Source: JASGCK01 sp031430035 (GTDB lineage Bacteria > Pseudomonadota > Gammaproteobacteria > Burkholderiales > Burkholderiaceae_C). From it: 64,000 nt of DNA. Below, in pieces: positions 42,754-51,529 of this stretch. A model generated the notes under the pieces. It was not told the origin of the DNA. It searched no databases and was given only the letters and a program-made list of their open reading frames with translations. The position numbers and the translations under genes were made by a program. The first letter of the stretch is position 1. Each line of letters opens with the position of its first letter. The stretch is taken from contig JANPAS010000094.1 of assembly GCA_031430035.1 (NCBI GenBank), positions 1 to 64,000 on the forward strand, read 5' to 3'.

Positions 42754-43023
42754 ATGATTGAAGAAAAAAAATCCCTGATTGAGTTTCCGCTGCTTTTCCC
42801 CATCAAAGTGATGGGGGAAAAGGTAGATGGCTTTGTTCACGCCTTGACCATTGTTGCCAAAAACTTTGATCCTAAGTTTGATGCATCAACGATCGAGCTG
42901 CGCGACTCCAGCACAGGTAAATACCTCGGTGTCACGTTGCATGTCTGGGCAACGGGTCAAGCGCAATTAGACGAGCTGTACCGCACACTCTCCACACATC
43001 CGATGGTCAAAGTGGTTTTGTAA
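42754..43023 (+). CDS. YbeD/DUF493 family protein
   Basis: An 89-residue small protein of the YbeD (DUF493) family, with LIEFPLLFPIKVMGEK at the N-terminus and GKYLGVTLHVWATGQAQLDELYRTLSTHPMVKVVL at the end, in two parts the ferredoxin-like fold of this family. In many proteobacteria ybeD precedes lipB in lipoate synthesis; here no lipB follows, so the usual context is broken. A GTG three bases upstream could also start it. Function is not known beyond a proposed regulatory or ACT-like role. Confidence 0.85.
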   Translation: MIEEKKSLIEFPLLFPIKVMGEKVDGFVHALTIVAKNFDPKFDASTIELRDSSTGKYLGVTLHVWATGQAQLDELYRTLSTHPMVKVVL

Positions 43024-43042
43024 TTGAGCTAGCCTCGTCCTC

Positions 43043-43048
43043 TAAAAT
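43043..43048 (+). promoter_or_regulatory. Candidate -10 element (TAAAAT) for the CHCC zinc-finger gene
   Basis: TAAAAT is followed by exactly six bases (CACACC) and the ATG at 43055. No ribosome site lies before the ATG, which fits a leaderless message. The -35 is unclear. Confidence 0.5.
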
Positions 43049-43054
43049 CACACC

Positions 43055-43270
43055 ATGACTACCAGCCCTAAATCCCAAACCACCATTGAACTCAAACCCA
43101 CCGACTTGAACGCCCAAGGCGGCATCCATTGCCCATCGCCCTTGGCTGGCATGAAGCAGTGGGACACGCACCCTAAGGTGTATCTTGACGTGGCCAAAGA
43201 CGGCGCGTCCAAGTGCCCTTATTGCGGCACGGTCTACGTGGTGCACGGCGCAGTGAGCCACGCACACTGA
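43055..43270 (+). CDS. CHCC-type zinc-finger protein
   Basis: A 71-residue protein with IHCPSP and KCPYCGTVYV: one Cys, a His, and a final Cys-x2-Cys that form the zf-CHCC pattern also found in the mitochondrial complex I subunit NDUFS6. Small bacterial relatives are common in Burkholderiales directly before waaF, as here; the stop is one base from the waaF GTG. The role is unknown. A leaderless transcript is suggested by the upstream TAAAAT. Confidence 0.88.
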   Translation: MTTSPKSQTTIELKPTDLNAQGGIHCPSPLAGMKQWDTHPKVYLDVAKDGASKCPYCGTVYVVHGAVSHAH

Positions 43271-43271
43271 A

Positions 43272-44372
43272 GTGAACAGCCTCGTCATCGCCCCGCAGTG
43301 GATTGGCGACGCGGTGATGACCGAGCCGCTGCTGCGTGCCTTATCTGAGCGCGGCGAAAAAATCACCGTTTTTGCCGTTCCGTGGGTTGCGCCCGTGTAT
43401 CACGCGATGAATCACATCACTGGTCTGCAGGCCATACTGGATGTGCCTTTCCAGCATGGAGGGCTGCAGTGGCAAGCACGGCGTGGCCTAGCGGGACGCA
43501 TTAAATCTGGAGAATGGGGCAAGTTTGATCGCGCCTACGTGCTGCCAAACTCGCTCAAAAGTGCCTTGTTGCCTTGGCTAGCGAACATCCCTGAACGCAT
43601 CGGCTACCTTGGCGAAATGCGCTATGGCTTGCTGAATAAGCGATTGGCCAATCCGCCGCGTCATGCACGCGCCTCTATGGTTGAGCACTACCTACGGTTA
43701 GCGGGCAGCAGCGCAGCAAACAATTGGGGGCGGGTGCAGGTAGCCGCTTGCGGCGATTCGTCACCTGACCCCAATTGGCTTGCGGACAGGAAACCAAAAC
43801 TGTCAATCAATCAAACCGTGATCGACCCAGCAGGTCTTGCTGCGCAAACCTACACCGTCATCGCCCCTGGCGCAGAATACGGCCCCGCCAAACGCTGGCC
43901 GCTTCAGCACTTCGCCGAACTCGTCGCCAAACTCAATCACCCCGTGGTGTTACTCGGCTCAGCCAAAGAATCATCCCTTTGCGAGGCCATACGGGATATG
44001 GCTTTGCAGGCATCGCCTACCCAGACGATCCACAACTTAGCTGGCAAGACATCGCTTGCGGAGGCTATTCACATCATCGCCAACGCCAAGAGCATGGTCA
44101 GCAACGACTCGGGGCTCATGCACGTGGCGGCGGCGTTTGGTATCCCGCAAGTCGCTATTTTTGGGTCGAGCGATCCGCGTCACACGCCGCCGCTCAATAG
44201 CCGCGCCAAGGTACTGTGGCTGAAAGAAATGGATGGAGAATTTAAAGGTCTCGATTGCTCGCCTTGCTTTATGCGCGAATGCCCGAAGACAGGCACTGAA
44301 CACATGCGATGCTTGAATGCGATAGAACCCGTACAAATTGTGGGGGAGCTCCAAGAGATGCTACTGCGATAA
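43272..44372 (+). CDS. waaF: ADP-heptose--LPS heptosyltransferase II
   Basis: A 366-residue GT9 glycosyltransferase that adds the second heptose to the lipopolysaccharide inner core, on the cytoplasmic face of the inner membrane. It starts with GTG at 43272 (MNSLVIAPQWIGDAVM). The N-terminal domain has the acceptor-side GDAVMTEPLLRAL; the C-terminal donor domain has GAEYGPAKRWP and NDSGLMHVAAAFGIPQVAIFGSSDP, both hallmarks of WaaF/RfaF. Length is near the family norm (about 350). One base after the zinc-finger gene, so co-transcribed with it. Confidence 0.92.
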   Translation: MNSLVIAPQWIGDAVMTEPLLRALSERGEKITVFAVPWVAPVYHAMNHITGLQAILDVPFQHGGLQWQARRGLAGRIKSGEWGKFDRAYVLPNSLKSALLPWLANIPERIGYLGEMRYGLLNKRLANPPRHARASMVEHYLRLAGSSAANNWGRVQVAACGDSSPDPNWLADRKPKLSINQTVIDPAGLAAQTYTVIAPGAEYGPAKRWPLQHFAELVAKLNHPVVLLGSAKESSLCEAIRDMALQASPTQTIHNLAGKTSLAEAIHIIANAKSMVSNDSGLMHVAAAFGIPQVAIFGSSDPRHTPPLNSRAKVLWLKEMDGEFKGLDCSPCFMRECPKTGTEHMRCLNAIEPVQIVGELQEMLLR

Positions 44373-44373
44373 T
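44368..44373 (+). promoter_or_regulatory. Candidate -10 element (GATAAT) for the DUF3683 oxidoreductase gene
   Basis: GATAAT overlaps the waaF stop codon and is followed by exactly six bases and the ATG at 44380. This supports 44380 over the GTG at 44338 inside waaF and predicts a leaderless transcript. Confidence 0.45.
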
Positions 44374-44379
44374 CTAACT

Positions 44380-47300
44380 ATGCCCGCAATCGACGAACAA
44401 ACGCCTCAAAACTCGCAGCAACGTCTGCGCGAAATCCCCTACAACTACACCAGCTTTTCTGATCGCGAGATCGTGATTCGGCTTTTGGGCTCTCCCGCTT
44501 GGGACATCCTGAACGAGCTACGCTCTGAGCGCCGCACAGGTCGCTCCGCGCGGATGCTGTACGAGGTACTAGGCGATGTGTGGGTCGTGCAGCGCAATCC
44601 GTATTTGCAAGACGATTTGCTGGACAATCCCAAACGCAGGAGGCTCTTGGTCGATGCGATCAAGCACCGCTTAAATGAAATCGAACGCCGCCGCACACCT
44701 GATGCTGGTGATGCACAGGCAAAGCAGCGTGATGACGAAGTCGGACAGCTTCTGGTAGCTGCTCGCCGATTAGTCGAGGCATTTGATTCTGCTTTTGACA
44801 GCGTTGCCAAATTGCGCAAACAAACCGCCAAGCTGCTTGGCAAACTCACGGCAAAAGACAACCTCAAGTTCGACCCGCTCTCGCGTGTCAGCCACGTGAC
44901 AGATGCGACCGATTGGCGCGTCGAGTACCCACTGCTCGTACTCTGCCCCGACTCTGAGGCAGAGATGGCAGCGCTGGTCAAAGGTTGCATCGAGTTAGGG
45001 CTCACTATCGTGCCACGTGGCGGTGGTACAGGCTATACGGGCGGCGCGATTCCGCTGACGTGGAAGTCGGTCGTCATCAATACTGAAAAATTAGAAGCCA
45101 TGAGCGCGGTGGAGATGCGTCGCTTGCCAGGCGTAACCCATGCAGACGGCTCAGCGCGCGACGTCGCTACCGTGTGGTCTGAGGCGGGCGTGGTCACGCA
45201 GCGCGTAGCGGATGCCGCTGAAGCTGCTGGCTATGTGTTTGCAGTCGATCCAACGTCCGCCGAAGCATCCTGCATTGGCGGCAACATCGCCATGAATGCA
45301 GGTGGCAAAAAAGCGGTGCTTTGGGGCACGGCGCTGGATAACTTGGCTTCGTGGCGCATGGTCACACCGCAAGCTGAGTGGTTGGAGGTCACGCGCCTTA
45401 ACCACAATCTTGGCAAGATTCACGACGTAGAAATCGCAAGCTTCGAACTCCAGTATTTCAAAGCAGATGGGCGCACGCCAATTCGGACCGAGCGGCTCGA
45501 CATCCCAGGACGCACCTTCCGTAAAGAAGGTCTTGGCAAAGACGTCACCGATAAGTTTTTGGCGGGTCTACCCGGCATTCAAAAAGAAGGTTGCGACGGC
45601 CTGATTACCTCGGCACGTTGGATCGTGCACAAGATGCCATCGCACACGCGCACCGTCTGCTTAGAGTTTTTTGGCAACCCCAAAGATGCCGTGCCTTCTA
45701 TCGTTGACATTAAAAATTTCATGTTCGACGAAGCCAAGCGCACGGGCGTGGTTCTCGCTGGTTTAGAGCACTTAGACGATCGCTACCTGCGCGCTGTGGG
45801 TTACGCGACCAAGAGCAAAAAAGGCGCAACCATGTCAGCTTCTGGTTTGCCAAAAATGGTGCTGTTTGGCGACATCGCAGGGGACGATGCAGATGCTGTG
45901 GCACGTGCCACCTCGGAGGTGGTCCGTATTGCTGGAAGCCGCGCGGGTGAAGGCTTTGTGGCGATTTCCCCCGAAGCACGCAAAAAGTTTTGGCTAGACC
46001 GCAAAAAAACTGCAGCTATCAGCAAGCACACCAACGCCTTCAAAATTAACGAAGACGTGGTGATTCCACTTGAACGCATGGGTGAGTACACCGAAGGCAT
46101 TGAGCGCATCAATATCGAACTCTCGCTCGCCAACAAAATCAAACTGTGCGATGAGCTACTCGGCTATTTAAATAACGCGAGCAGCGACCATGCCGAGCAA
46201 GCCACAGAATTGATCTCAAACGTGCGCAGCGAGTGGCAAAACTGGCTGACCAACGTGGACGAACACTTTGTGGCACTACAAATGCACGAGCTACGTGCAA
46301 GCTGGAAACTTCAAATCAAAGCGCCACTCACCGCGCTTTTAGCGGGCGCAGCCAACGCGGCAATCTTGGCAGAGTGCAACGCTATTTGGCAGCGCGTACT
46401 TAAAGGCAAAGTCTGGATCGCGCTGCACATGCACGCGGGGGACGGTAATGTGCACACCAATATTCCCGTCAATTCGGACGACTACGCCATGCTGCAAACG
46501 GCGCATGCGGCGGTTGTTCGCATCATGGCCTTGGCGCGCCATCTTGATGGCGTCATCTCGGGTGAGCACGGTATCGGCATTACCAAGCTAGAGTTTTTGA
46601 GTGATGCAGAACTCAAACCCTTTGCGGATTACAAAGCCAAGATCGACCCCGAAGGGCGCTTCAATAAAGGCAAGCTCTTACGCACCGAATACGTGGCGGA
46701 CTTGACCAACGCCTACACACCATCGTTCGGCCTGATGGGGCACGAATCGCTCATCATGCAACAGTCCGACATTGGCGCGATTGCGGACAGCGTGAAAGAC
46801 TGCCTTCGCTGCGGCAAATGCAAACCCGTGTGCGCAACCCATGTGCCGCGTGCTAATTTGCTCTATAGCCCGCGCAACAAAATTCTCGCAACTTCACTGC
46901 TTGTCGAAGCGTTTTTGTATGAAGAACAAACACGGCGCGGTGTGTCGCTCAAGCACTGGGAAGAATTTGAAGACGTGGCGGATCACTGCACGGTGTGTCA
47001 CAAGTGCCTCTCGCCCTGCCCTGTCAATATCGACTTTGGCGATGTGTCGATGAACATGCGTAATTTGCTGCGCAAAATGGGACAAAAGTCATTCCGTCCT
47101 GGCAACGCGGCAGCCATGTTCTTTTTGAATGCGACCAATCCTGAGACCATCAAGATGATGCGCGCAGCCATGGTGGGCGTGGGCTTCAAGCTGCAACGCT
47201 TCGCCAATCAAGTGTTTCGCTTGGCAGCAAAAAAACAAACTGCCAAACCGCCATCGACGGTAGGACGAGCGCCCATCAAAGAGCAGGTCATTCATTTCAT

Positions 47301-48243
47301 CAATAAAAAGATGCCAGGTAATTTGCCAAAAAAGACCGCGCGTGCAATGCTGGATATTGAGAACTCAGACTACGTGCCCATCATCAGAAACGGCAAAACC
47401 ACGACAGCTGAAACCGAAGCGGTGTTTTACTTTCCGGGCTGTGGCTCGGAGCGTTTGTTCAGCCAAGTCGGACTTGCAACGCAAGCCATGCTGTGGCACG
47501 CAGGCGTGCAAACCGTCTTGCCTCCTGGTTATTTGTGCTGTGGTTATCCGCAAAAAGGCAGCGGGCAATTTGACAAGGCGACCAAGATCATCACCGACAA
47601 CCGCGTGCTGTTTCACCGTGTCGCCAACACGCTGAACTACTTAGATATCAAGACCGTGGTGGTGAGCTGCGGCACGTGCTACGACCAATTGCAAGGTTAC
47701 GAGTTTGACAAAATCTTCCCCGGTTCGCGCATCATTGATATCCACGAATATCTACTTGAAAAAAACATCACTCTCAACACAAGCCAACAAGGCGCATACC
47801 TGTACCACGACCCTTGCCATAGCCCGATGAAGTTGCAAGCGCCAATGAAAACCGTCAAGGCCTTGATGGGCGACACGGTGCTAGAGAGCGAACGCTGCTG
47901 CGGAGAGAGCGGCACACTGGGCGTGACAAGGCCCGACATCTCAACGCAGGTGCGCTTTCGCAAAGAGGAAGAGCTGCAAGCCAATGTGGCTGAGCTTCGT
48001 GCGATGACTGCCTCGGGAAGCCAAGCAGGACAAGGCTTGCAGCCTACTGGCAATGTCAAAATTTTGACCAGCTGCCCTAGCTGCCTGCAAGGGCTATCGC
48101 GCTACGGCAACGATTTAAACAATGGTCTACTAGAGGCCGACTACATCGTGGTCGAAATGGCGAATCAAATCCTTGGTAAGGATTGGATGCCCGAGTATGT
48201 GGCAGCGGCGAATTCGGGTGGGATTGAACGGGTACTTGTTTAA
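44380..48243 (+). CDS. DUF3683 / FAD-linked dehydrogenase / Fe-S oxidoreductase fusion
   Basis: A 1287-residue cytoplasmic or membrane-associated enzyme. Order: an N-terminal DUF3683 region (REIPYNYTSFSDREIVIRLL, about 15-150), an FAD-binding PCMH domain (VPRGGGTGYTGGAIPL), a D-lactate dehydrogenase-type cap with HMHAGDGNVHTNIPV and GEHGIGITKLEFL, then two 4Fe-4S motifs (CLRCGKCKPVCATHVP and CTVCHKCLSPCPVNID), and two CCG domains (YFPGCGSERLF, SCGTCYDQ, HDPCHSPMK, CCGESGTLG). This is the known large D-2-hydroxyacid dehydrogenase-like protein of Burkholderiales. It probably oxidises a 2-hydroxy acid and passes electrons to quinone. The substrate is not established. Confidence 0.92.
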   Translation: MPAIDEQTPQNSQQRLREIPYNYTSFSDREIVIRLLGSPAWDILNELRSERRTGRSARMLYEVLGDVWVVQRNPYLQDDLLDNPKRRRLLVDAIKHRLNEIERRRTPDAGDAQAKQRDDEVGQLLVAARRLVEAFDSAFDSVAKLRKQTAKLLGKLTAKDNLKFDPLSRVSHVTDATDWRVEYPLLVLCPDSEAEMAALVKGCIELGLTIVPRGGGTGYTGGAIPLTWKSVVINTEKLEAMSAVEMRRLPGVTHADGSARDVATVWSEAGVVTQRVADAAEAAGYVFAVDPTSAEASCIGGNIAMNAGGKKAVLWGTALDNLASWRMVTPQAEWLEVTRLNHNLGKIHDVEIASFELQYFKADGRTPIRTERLDIPGRTFRKEGLGKDVTDKFLAGLPGIQKEGCDGLITSARWIVHKMPSHTRTVCLEFFGNPKDAVPSIVDIKNFMFDEAKRTGVVLAGLEHLDDRYLRAVGYATKSKKGATMSASGLPKMVLFGDIAGDDADAVARATSEVVRIAGSRAGEGFVAISPEARKKFWLDRKKTAAISKHTNAFKINEDVVIPLERMGEYTEGIERINIELSLANKIKLCDELLGYLNNASSDHAEQATELISNVRSEWQNWLTNVDEHFVALQMHELRASWKLQIKAPLTALLAGAANAAILAECNAIWQRVLKGKVWIALHMHAGDGNVHTNIPVNSDDYAMLQTAHAAVVRIMALARHLDGVISGEHGIGITKLEFLSDAELKPFADYKAKIDPEGRFNKGKLLRTEYVADLTNAYTPSFGLMGHESLIMQQSDIGAIADSVKDCLRCGKCKPVCATHVPRANLLYSPRNKILATSLLVEAFLYEEQTRRGVSLKHWEEFEDVADHCTVCHKCLSPCPVNIDFGDVSMNMRNLLRKMGQKSFRPGNAAAMFFLNATNPETIKMMRAAMVGVGFKLQRFANQVFRLAAKKQTAKPPSTVGRAPIKEQVIHFINKKMPGNLPKKTARAMLDIENSDYVPIIRNGKTTTAETEAVFYFPGCGSERLFSQVGLATQAMLWHAGVQTVLPPGYLCCGYPQKGSGQFDKATKIITDNRVLFHRVANTLNYLDIKTVVVSCGTCYDQLQGYEFDKIFPGSRIIDIHEYLLEKNITLNTSQQGAYLYHDPCHSPMKLQAPMKTVKALMGDTVLESERCCGESGTLGVTRPDISTQVRFRKEEELQANVAELRAMTASGSQAGQGLQPTGNVKILTSCPSCLQGLSRYGNDLNNGLLEADYIVVEMANQILGKDWMPEYVAAANSGGIERVLV

Positions 48244-48252
48244 AGCAAAAGC

Positions 48253-49611
48253 TTAAAGAATATACCGAGACAAGTCTTCGTTCTTGGAGAGCTCTTTGAG
48301 CTTGCCATCCACATACGCCGCGTCAATCGTGATGGTTTGACCGCCTAGGTTGGTGGCATCAAAACTGACTTCATCCAGCAAGCGCTCCATCACGGTGGAC
48401 AAACGCCTAGCGCCAATGTTTTCGGTACGCTCGTTGACCTCAAATGCTGTATTGGCAAGGCGTGTGATGCCCTCGGGTGTGAACTCAAGCGTCACATTTT
48501 CTGTACCTAACAGCGCTTGATATTGCTTGGTGAGCGAAGCGTGCGTGCTGGTGAGAATGGCCTCAAAGTCCTTCACAGACAAGGATTGCAGCTCGACGCG
48601 AATCGGGAAGCGACCTTGTAATTCGGGGATCAAGTCACTGGGTTTACTAAAGTGAAATGCACCGCTGGCAATAAACAAAATGTGATCGGTTTTAACGATG
48701 CCGTGCTTGGTGGAGACGCTTGTGCCCTCAACCAGCGGCAGCAGGTCGCGCTGCACGCCTTGGCGCGAGACTTCTGCGCCGCCCGACTCGCCGCGCGTGG
48801 CAACCTTGTCGATTTCATCGATAAACACAATCCCGTTTTGCTCTAGATTGGTCAGCGCCTGCATCTTGATGTCTTCATCACTCACCAATTTATCGGCCTC
48901 TTCATCGGTCAGCACTTTGAGCGCATCGACAATTTTTAATTTACGCGTTTGTTTTTTGCTTTCCTGCATTTGGCCAAACATGCCTTTAATTTGCTCCGCC
49001 ATATCTTCCATACCCGCAGGGCTCATGACTTCAATCATGTGATGCTGCTGCACTTGGGTATCGACTTCGATTTCTTTGTCGGCGAGCTCGCCCGCTTGTA
49101 ATTTTTTACGAAACGATTGCCGTGCCACGTTGTCATTTGGCGGCAGCGCGGCTTGGCTAGAACCCAAACCGAAGTCTCCCTTGTTATCGCTACGCATAGG
49201 CGGCACCAAAATGTCCAGCACGCGCTCTTCAGCTAGCTCGGTAGCACGCGCACGGACTCGCACCATCGCCGCTTGGCGTTCTTGCTTAATCGCGATATCG
49301 GCTAGGTCGCGGATGATGCTGTCCACATCTTTGCCGACGTAACCCACCTCGGTAAATTTAGTGGCTTCCACTTTGATGAAAGGCGCATCGGCAAGCTTGG
49401 CCAAACGACGTGCAATCTCGGTCTTGCCCACGCCCGTGGGGCCAATCATCAGAATGTTTTTAGGCGTGATCTCTTGCCGCATCTCGCCCTCAACTTGGCT
49501 TCTGCGCCAGCGGTTTCTAAGGGCAATGGCCACTGCACGCTTGGCGGCATTTTGACCAACGATGTTGTGATCTAACTCTTCGACTATTTGCTGTGGGGTT
49601 AAAGCTGACAT
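48253..49611 (-). CDS. hslU: ATP-dependent protease ATPase subunit HslU
   Basis: A 452-residue AAA+ unfoldase that feeds proteins into the HslV peptidase. The Walker A site is GPTGVGKTEIARRL (about 56), Walker B is FIDEIDKV, and the pore and sensor motifs GYVGKDVD and GARRLSTVMERL are visible. The C-terminus ends SRYIL, the conserved tail that inserts between HslV subunits to activate it. An I domain fills about 110-240. It starts one base after the HslV stop. Cytoplasmic, heat-shock-linked; no sigma-32 promoter was identified. Confidence 0.97.
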   Translation of the reverse strand: MSALTPQQIVEELDHNIVGQNAAKRAVAIALRNRWRRSQVEGEMRQEITPKNILMIGPTGVGKTEIARRLAKLADAPFIKVEATKFTEVGYVGKDVDSIIRDLADIAIKQERQAAMVRVRARATELAEERVLDILVPPMRSDNKGDFGLGSSQAALPPNDNVARQSFRKKLQAGELADKEIEVDTQVQQHHMIEVMSPAGMEDMAEQIKGMFGQMQESKKQTRKLKIVDALKVLTDEEADKLVSDEDIKMQALTNLEQNGIVFIDEIDKVATRGESGGAEVSRQGVQRDLLPLVEGTSVSTKHGIVKTDHILFIASGAFHFSKPSDLIPELQGRFPIRVELQSLSVKDFEAILTSTHASLTKQYQALLGTENVTLEFTPEGITRLANTAFEVNERTENIGARRLSTVMERLLDEVSFDATNLGGQTITIDAAYVDGKLKELSKNEDLSRYIL

Positions 49612-50163
49612 TTACAAGGTTTCGATGATGTGGTTGTGGTTGGTATAAATGCACAAATCAGCTGCAATGGTGAGTGATTTTTTAACAATCTCGGCGGCGG
49701 ACAGCTCGGTGTTATCCAGCAAACCCTTGGCTGCGGCCTGCGCATACGCACCACCAGAACCAATCGCCACAATGCCGTGCTCGGGCTCTAGTACGTCGCC
49801 ATTGCCTGTGATGATGAGAGACGCCGTGCTGTCGGCCACAGCCAGCATGGCCTCTAGGCGGCGCAGCACGCGGTCGGTGCGCCAGTCTTTGGTCAGCTCA
49901 ATCGCAGCGCGAACCAAATGGCCTTGATGCTTTTCTAACTTAGCTTCAAAACGCTCAAACAGCGTGAACGCATCCGCCGTTGCGCCCGCAAAACCTGCCA
50001 GCACTTTGTCGTGATGCAAGCGGCGGATTTTTCGGGCTGTGGATTTGATGACGATGGAGCCCAGCGTGACCTGACCATCGCCGCCCAGCGCGACGCTCCA
50101 CTGCTTAGTGCCGTCTGGGTTGGTGATCTCGCGGCGCACCGACAAAATCGTGGTGCCGTACAT
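49612..50163 (-). CDS. hslV: ATP-dependent protease peptidase subunit HslV
   Basis: The threonine peptidase of HslUV, about 183 residues from the ATG at 50163, with GAGGG four bases upstream; an in-frame ATG at 50199 is the alternative. Processing before GTTILSVRR exposes the catalytic Thr. ALGGDGQVTLG and CIYTNHNHIIETL are conserved. Between SVRR and ALGGDGQ there are about 13 residues (EITNPDGTKQWSV) where E. coli-type enzymes have about three; similar, slightly shorter insertions occur in Comamonadaceae. The chain then reads GHLVRAAIELTKDWRTDRVL, nearly invariant. Operon order dksA, unknown gene, hslV, hslU. Confidence 0.95.
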   Translation of the reverse strand: MYGTTILSVRREITNPDGTKQWSVALGGDGQVTLGSIVIKSTARKIRRLHHDKVLAGFAGATADAFTLFERFEAKLEKHQGHLVRAAIELTKDWRTDRVLRRLEAMLAVADSTASLIITGNGDVLEPEHGIVAIGSGGAYAQAAAKGLLDNTELSAAEIVKKSLTIAADLCIYTNHNHIIETL

Positions 50164-50227
50164 GCTGCCCTCACGGTGATGATTAGGGTCTAGTGTCATG
50201 TCTTTTTTCTCTCATTTTTACGCTTAA

Positions 50228-51529
50228 TTAATCGCGGCGAAGGGTGATTTTGGCGTAGTCATAAAGATTTTGCATTGCAAAATAAGCAGCCAGTACGCGG
50301 TGCACACTTTGCAACTCCAACTGTAGACCTTGCGCTTTGGCTGCCTGCGCAAAGCGGCCAATTGCCAAGGTTGCAATGGGATCACAGCGCACAAGCCTGT
50401 CGCAGCGAATCACCATCCCGTCCGTTGGCACAATTGCAGCGAGCAGTTTAACCGCGCGTCCTGCATCCAATGTGCCATAAAGTTCTGGGGGTAAGTTGTT
50501 CAACTCTGGCGCAGTCGCATCTGGCGCGTCCTGACCGCTTGCCAATTCAAAACGACATTCTGGGCGAACCCAATCAGGCGGAGAAATTTCGAACTGAACG
50601 CTATAGTCAATCGCTAAGTCCTCAAAGGCTTGCGCGCGATTTTGACAGCGCAACAGCGCTAGTCTTGCCAGCCAAGATTCTGCTGACTCAGAATCAAATA
50701 GCTGCTCAAGCTCAGCGGCCCCGCGCACGCGGCAATGTACGGGCTGCGTGGCCAGATACTGTAGTGCTGACGTCAACAAACGCCACTGCTCCGCATCAGT
50801 GCCCACAAAGGCTTGCCAATCCAGCACTAATTGGCGTTGCGCTTTGGTGGCGGCCTCTACCTCTGCTTCAAGCACGCGTACATCCGACTGTGTCAACGTC
50901 GCTGATGCCTTCCACTCTGTGCGGTCACTCCCTTGAATGGATCTGCCTTCGTGTTCGCGTTCGGCAATAGCAGCTTGCTGCGGGATAGAAATCCAAGAGG
51001 GCGGTGAACGTCCAAAACGGATAGAAAAGTCCAGCGCTAATGCTTCAAAACGATCGACTTGATCGCTGGCCCGGTACAAATCAAAGAGCACGAGCCAAGT
51101 CGGCACGCGATCATGCTGCGGGCCTCGTCCGCCAATGGCTTGCTCTAGCAGCGTTTGCGCGATTTGTAGTTTGCCCTTAGCGAATTGCTCGCCTGCTTGC
51201 TGCACGGTGCTGGGCTCTTCTGGCTGCGCGGCCAAACTTTGCGTGGTGTTGGCCTCGCGATCAAAGGATTGAACTTGCGTGAGCTGAAAGCCACCTGCAT
51301 CCGAGGTTGTTTGACTCTTGCTGTGCTCAAACAGTTGCTGATTCATTTGCGCTTCTAGCGCGTCAATTTTCTCAATGGCTTGAGTGGAAGCAAAGTTAAG
51401 GGTTTGCTTCGATGCAGACTGATCAACTGGAAGAGCGTCAGCTTTGCCGCGCTGCACCATGAGTCGACGCAAGGCGTTGAACTCGCGGTGCCGAACGAGG
51501 TCGGCTTGCTGTTTGCTCTCTAGGGGCAT
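50228..51529 (-). CDS. STAS-like protein of the dksA-hslVU operon, with internal repeat
   Basis: A 433-residue cytoplasmic protein. Residues 1-110 are polar and low in complexity. Two similar modules follow: RFEALALDFSIRFGRSPPSW (about 180-200) and AFEDLAIDYSVQFEISPPDW (about 300-320), each after a helical stretch, so the middle is an internal duplication. The last 90 residues (DAGRAVKLLAAIV onward, IRCDRLVRCDPIATLAIGRF) resemble a STAS/anti-sigma-antagonist fold. Genes of this type sit between dksA and hslV in many Burkholderiales; the function is unknown. The ATG overlaps the dksA stop by one base. Confidence 0.75.
   Translation of the reverse strand: MPLESKQQADLVRHREFNALRRLMVQRGKADALPVDQSASKQTLNFASTQAIEKIDALEAQMNQQLFEHSKSQTTSDAGGFQLTQVQSFDREANTTQSLAAQPEEPSTVQQAGEQFAKGKLQIAQTLLEQAIGGRGPQHDRVPTWLVLFDLYRASDQVDRFEALALDFSIRFGRSPPSWISIPQQAAIAEREHEGRSIQGSDRTEWKASATLTQSDVRVLEAEVEAATKAQRQLVLDWQAFVGTDAEQWRLLTSALQYLATQPVHCRVRGAAELEQLFDSESAESWLARLALLRCQNRAQAFEDLAIDYSVQFEISPPDWVRPECRFELASGQDAPDATAPELNNLPPELYGTLDAGRAVKLLAAIVPTDGMVIRCDRLVRCDPIATLAIGRFAQAAKAQGLQLELQSVHRVLAAYFAMQNLYDYAKITLRRD

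Noticed and set aside
44338..44379. GTG at 44338 as the start of the DUF3683 oxidoreductase
   Set aside because: It lies within waaF and adds residues with no family match; the ATG at 44380 is preceded by a well-placed -10 and begins just before the conserved region.
44445..45005. A 186-codon open frame on the minus strand inside the DUF3683 gene
   Set aside because: It is antisense to a gene with strong domain evidence, is rich in Ser/Arg as reversed coding DNA is, and shows no domain. The same holds for the frames at 6331-6672, 37150-37740, 16571-17152 and 58995-59537.
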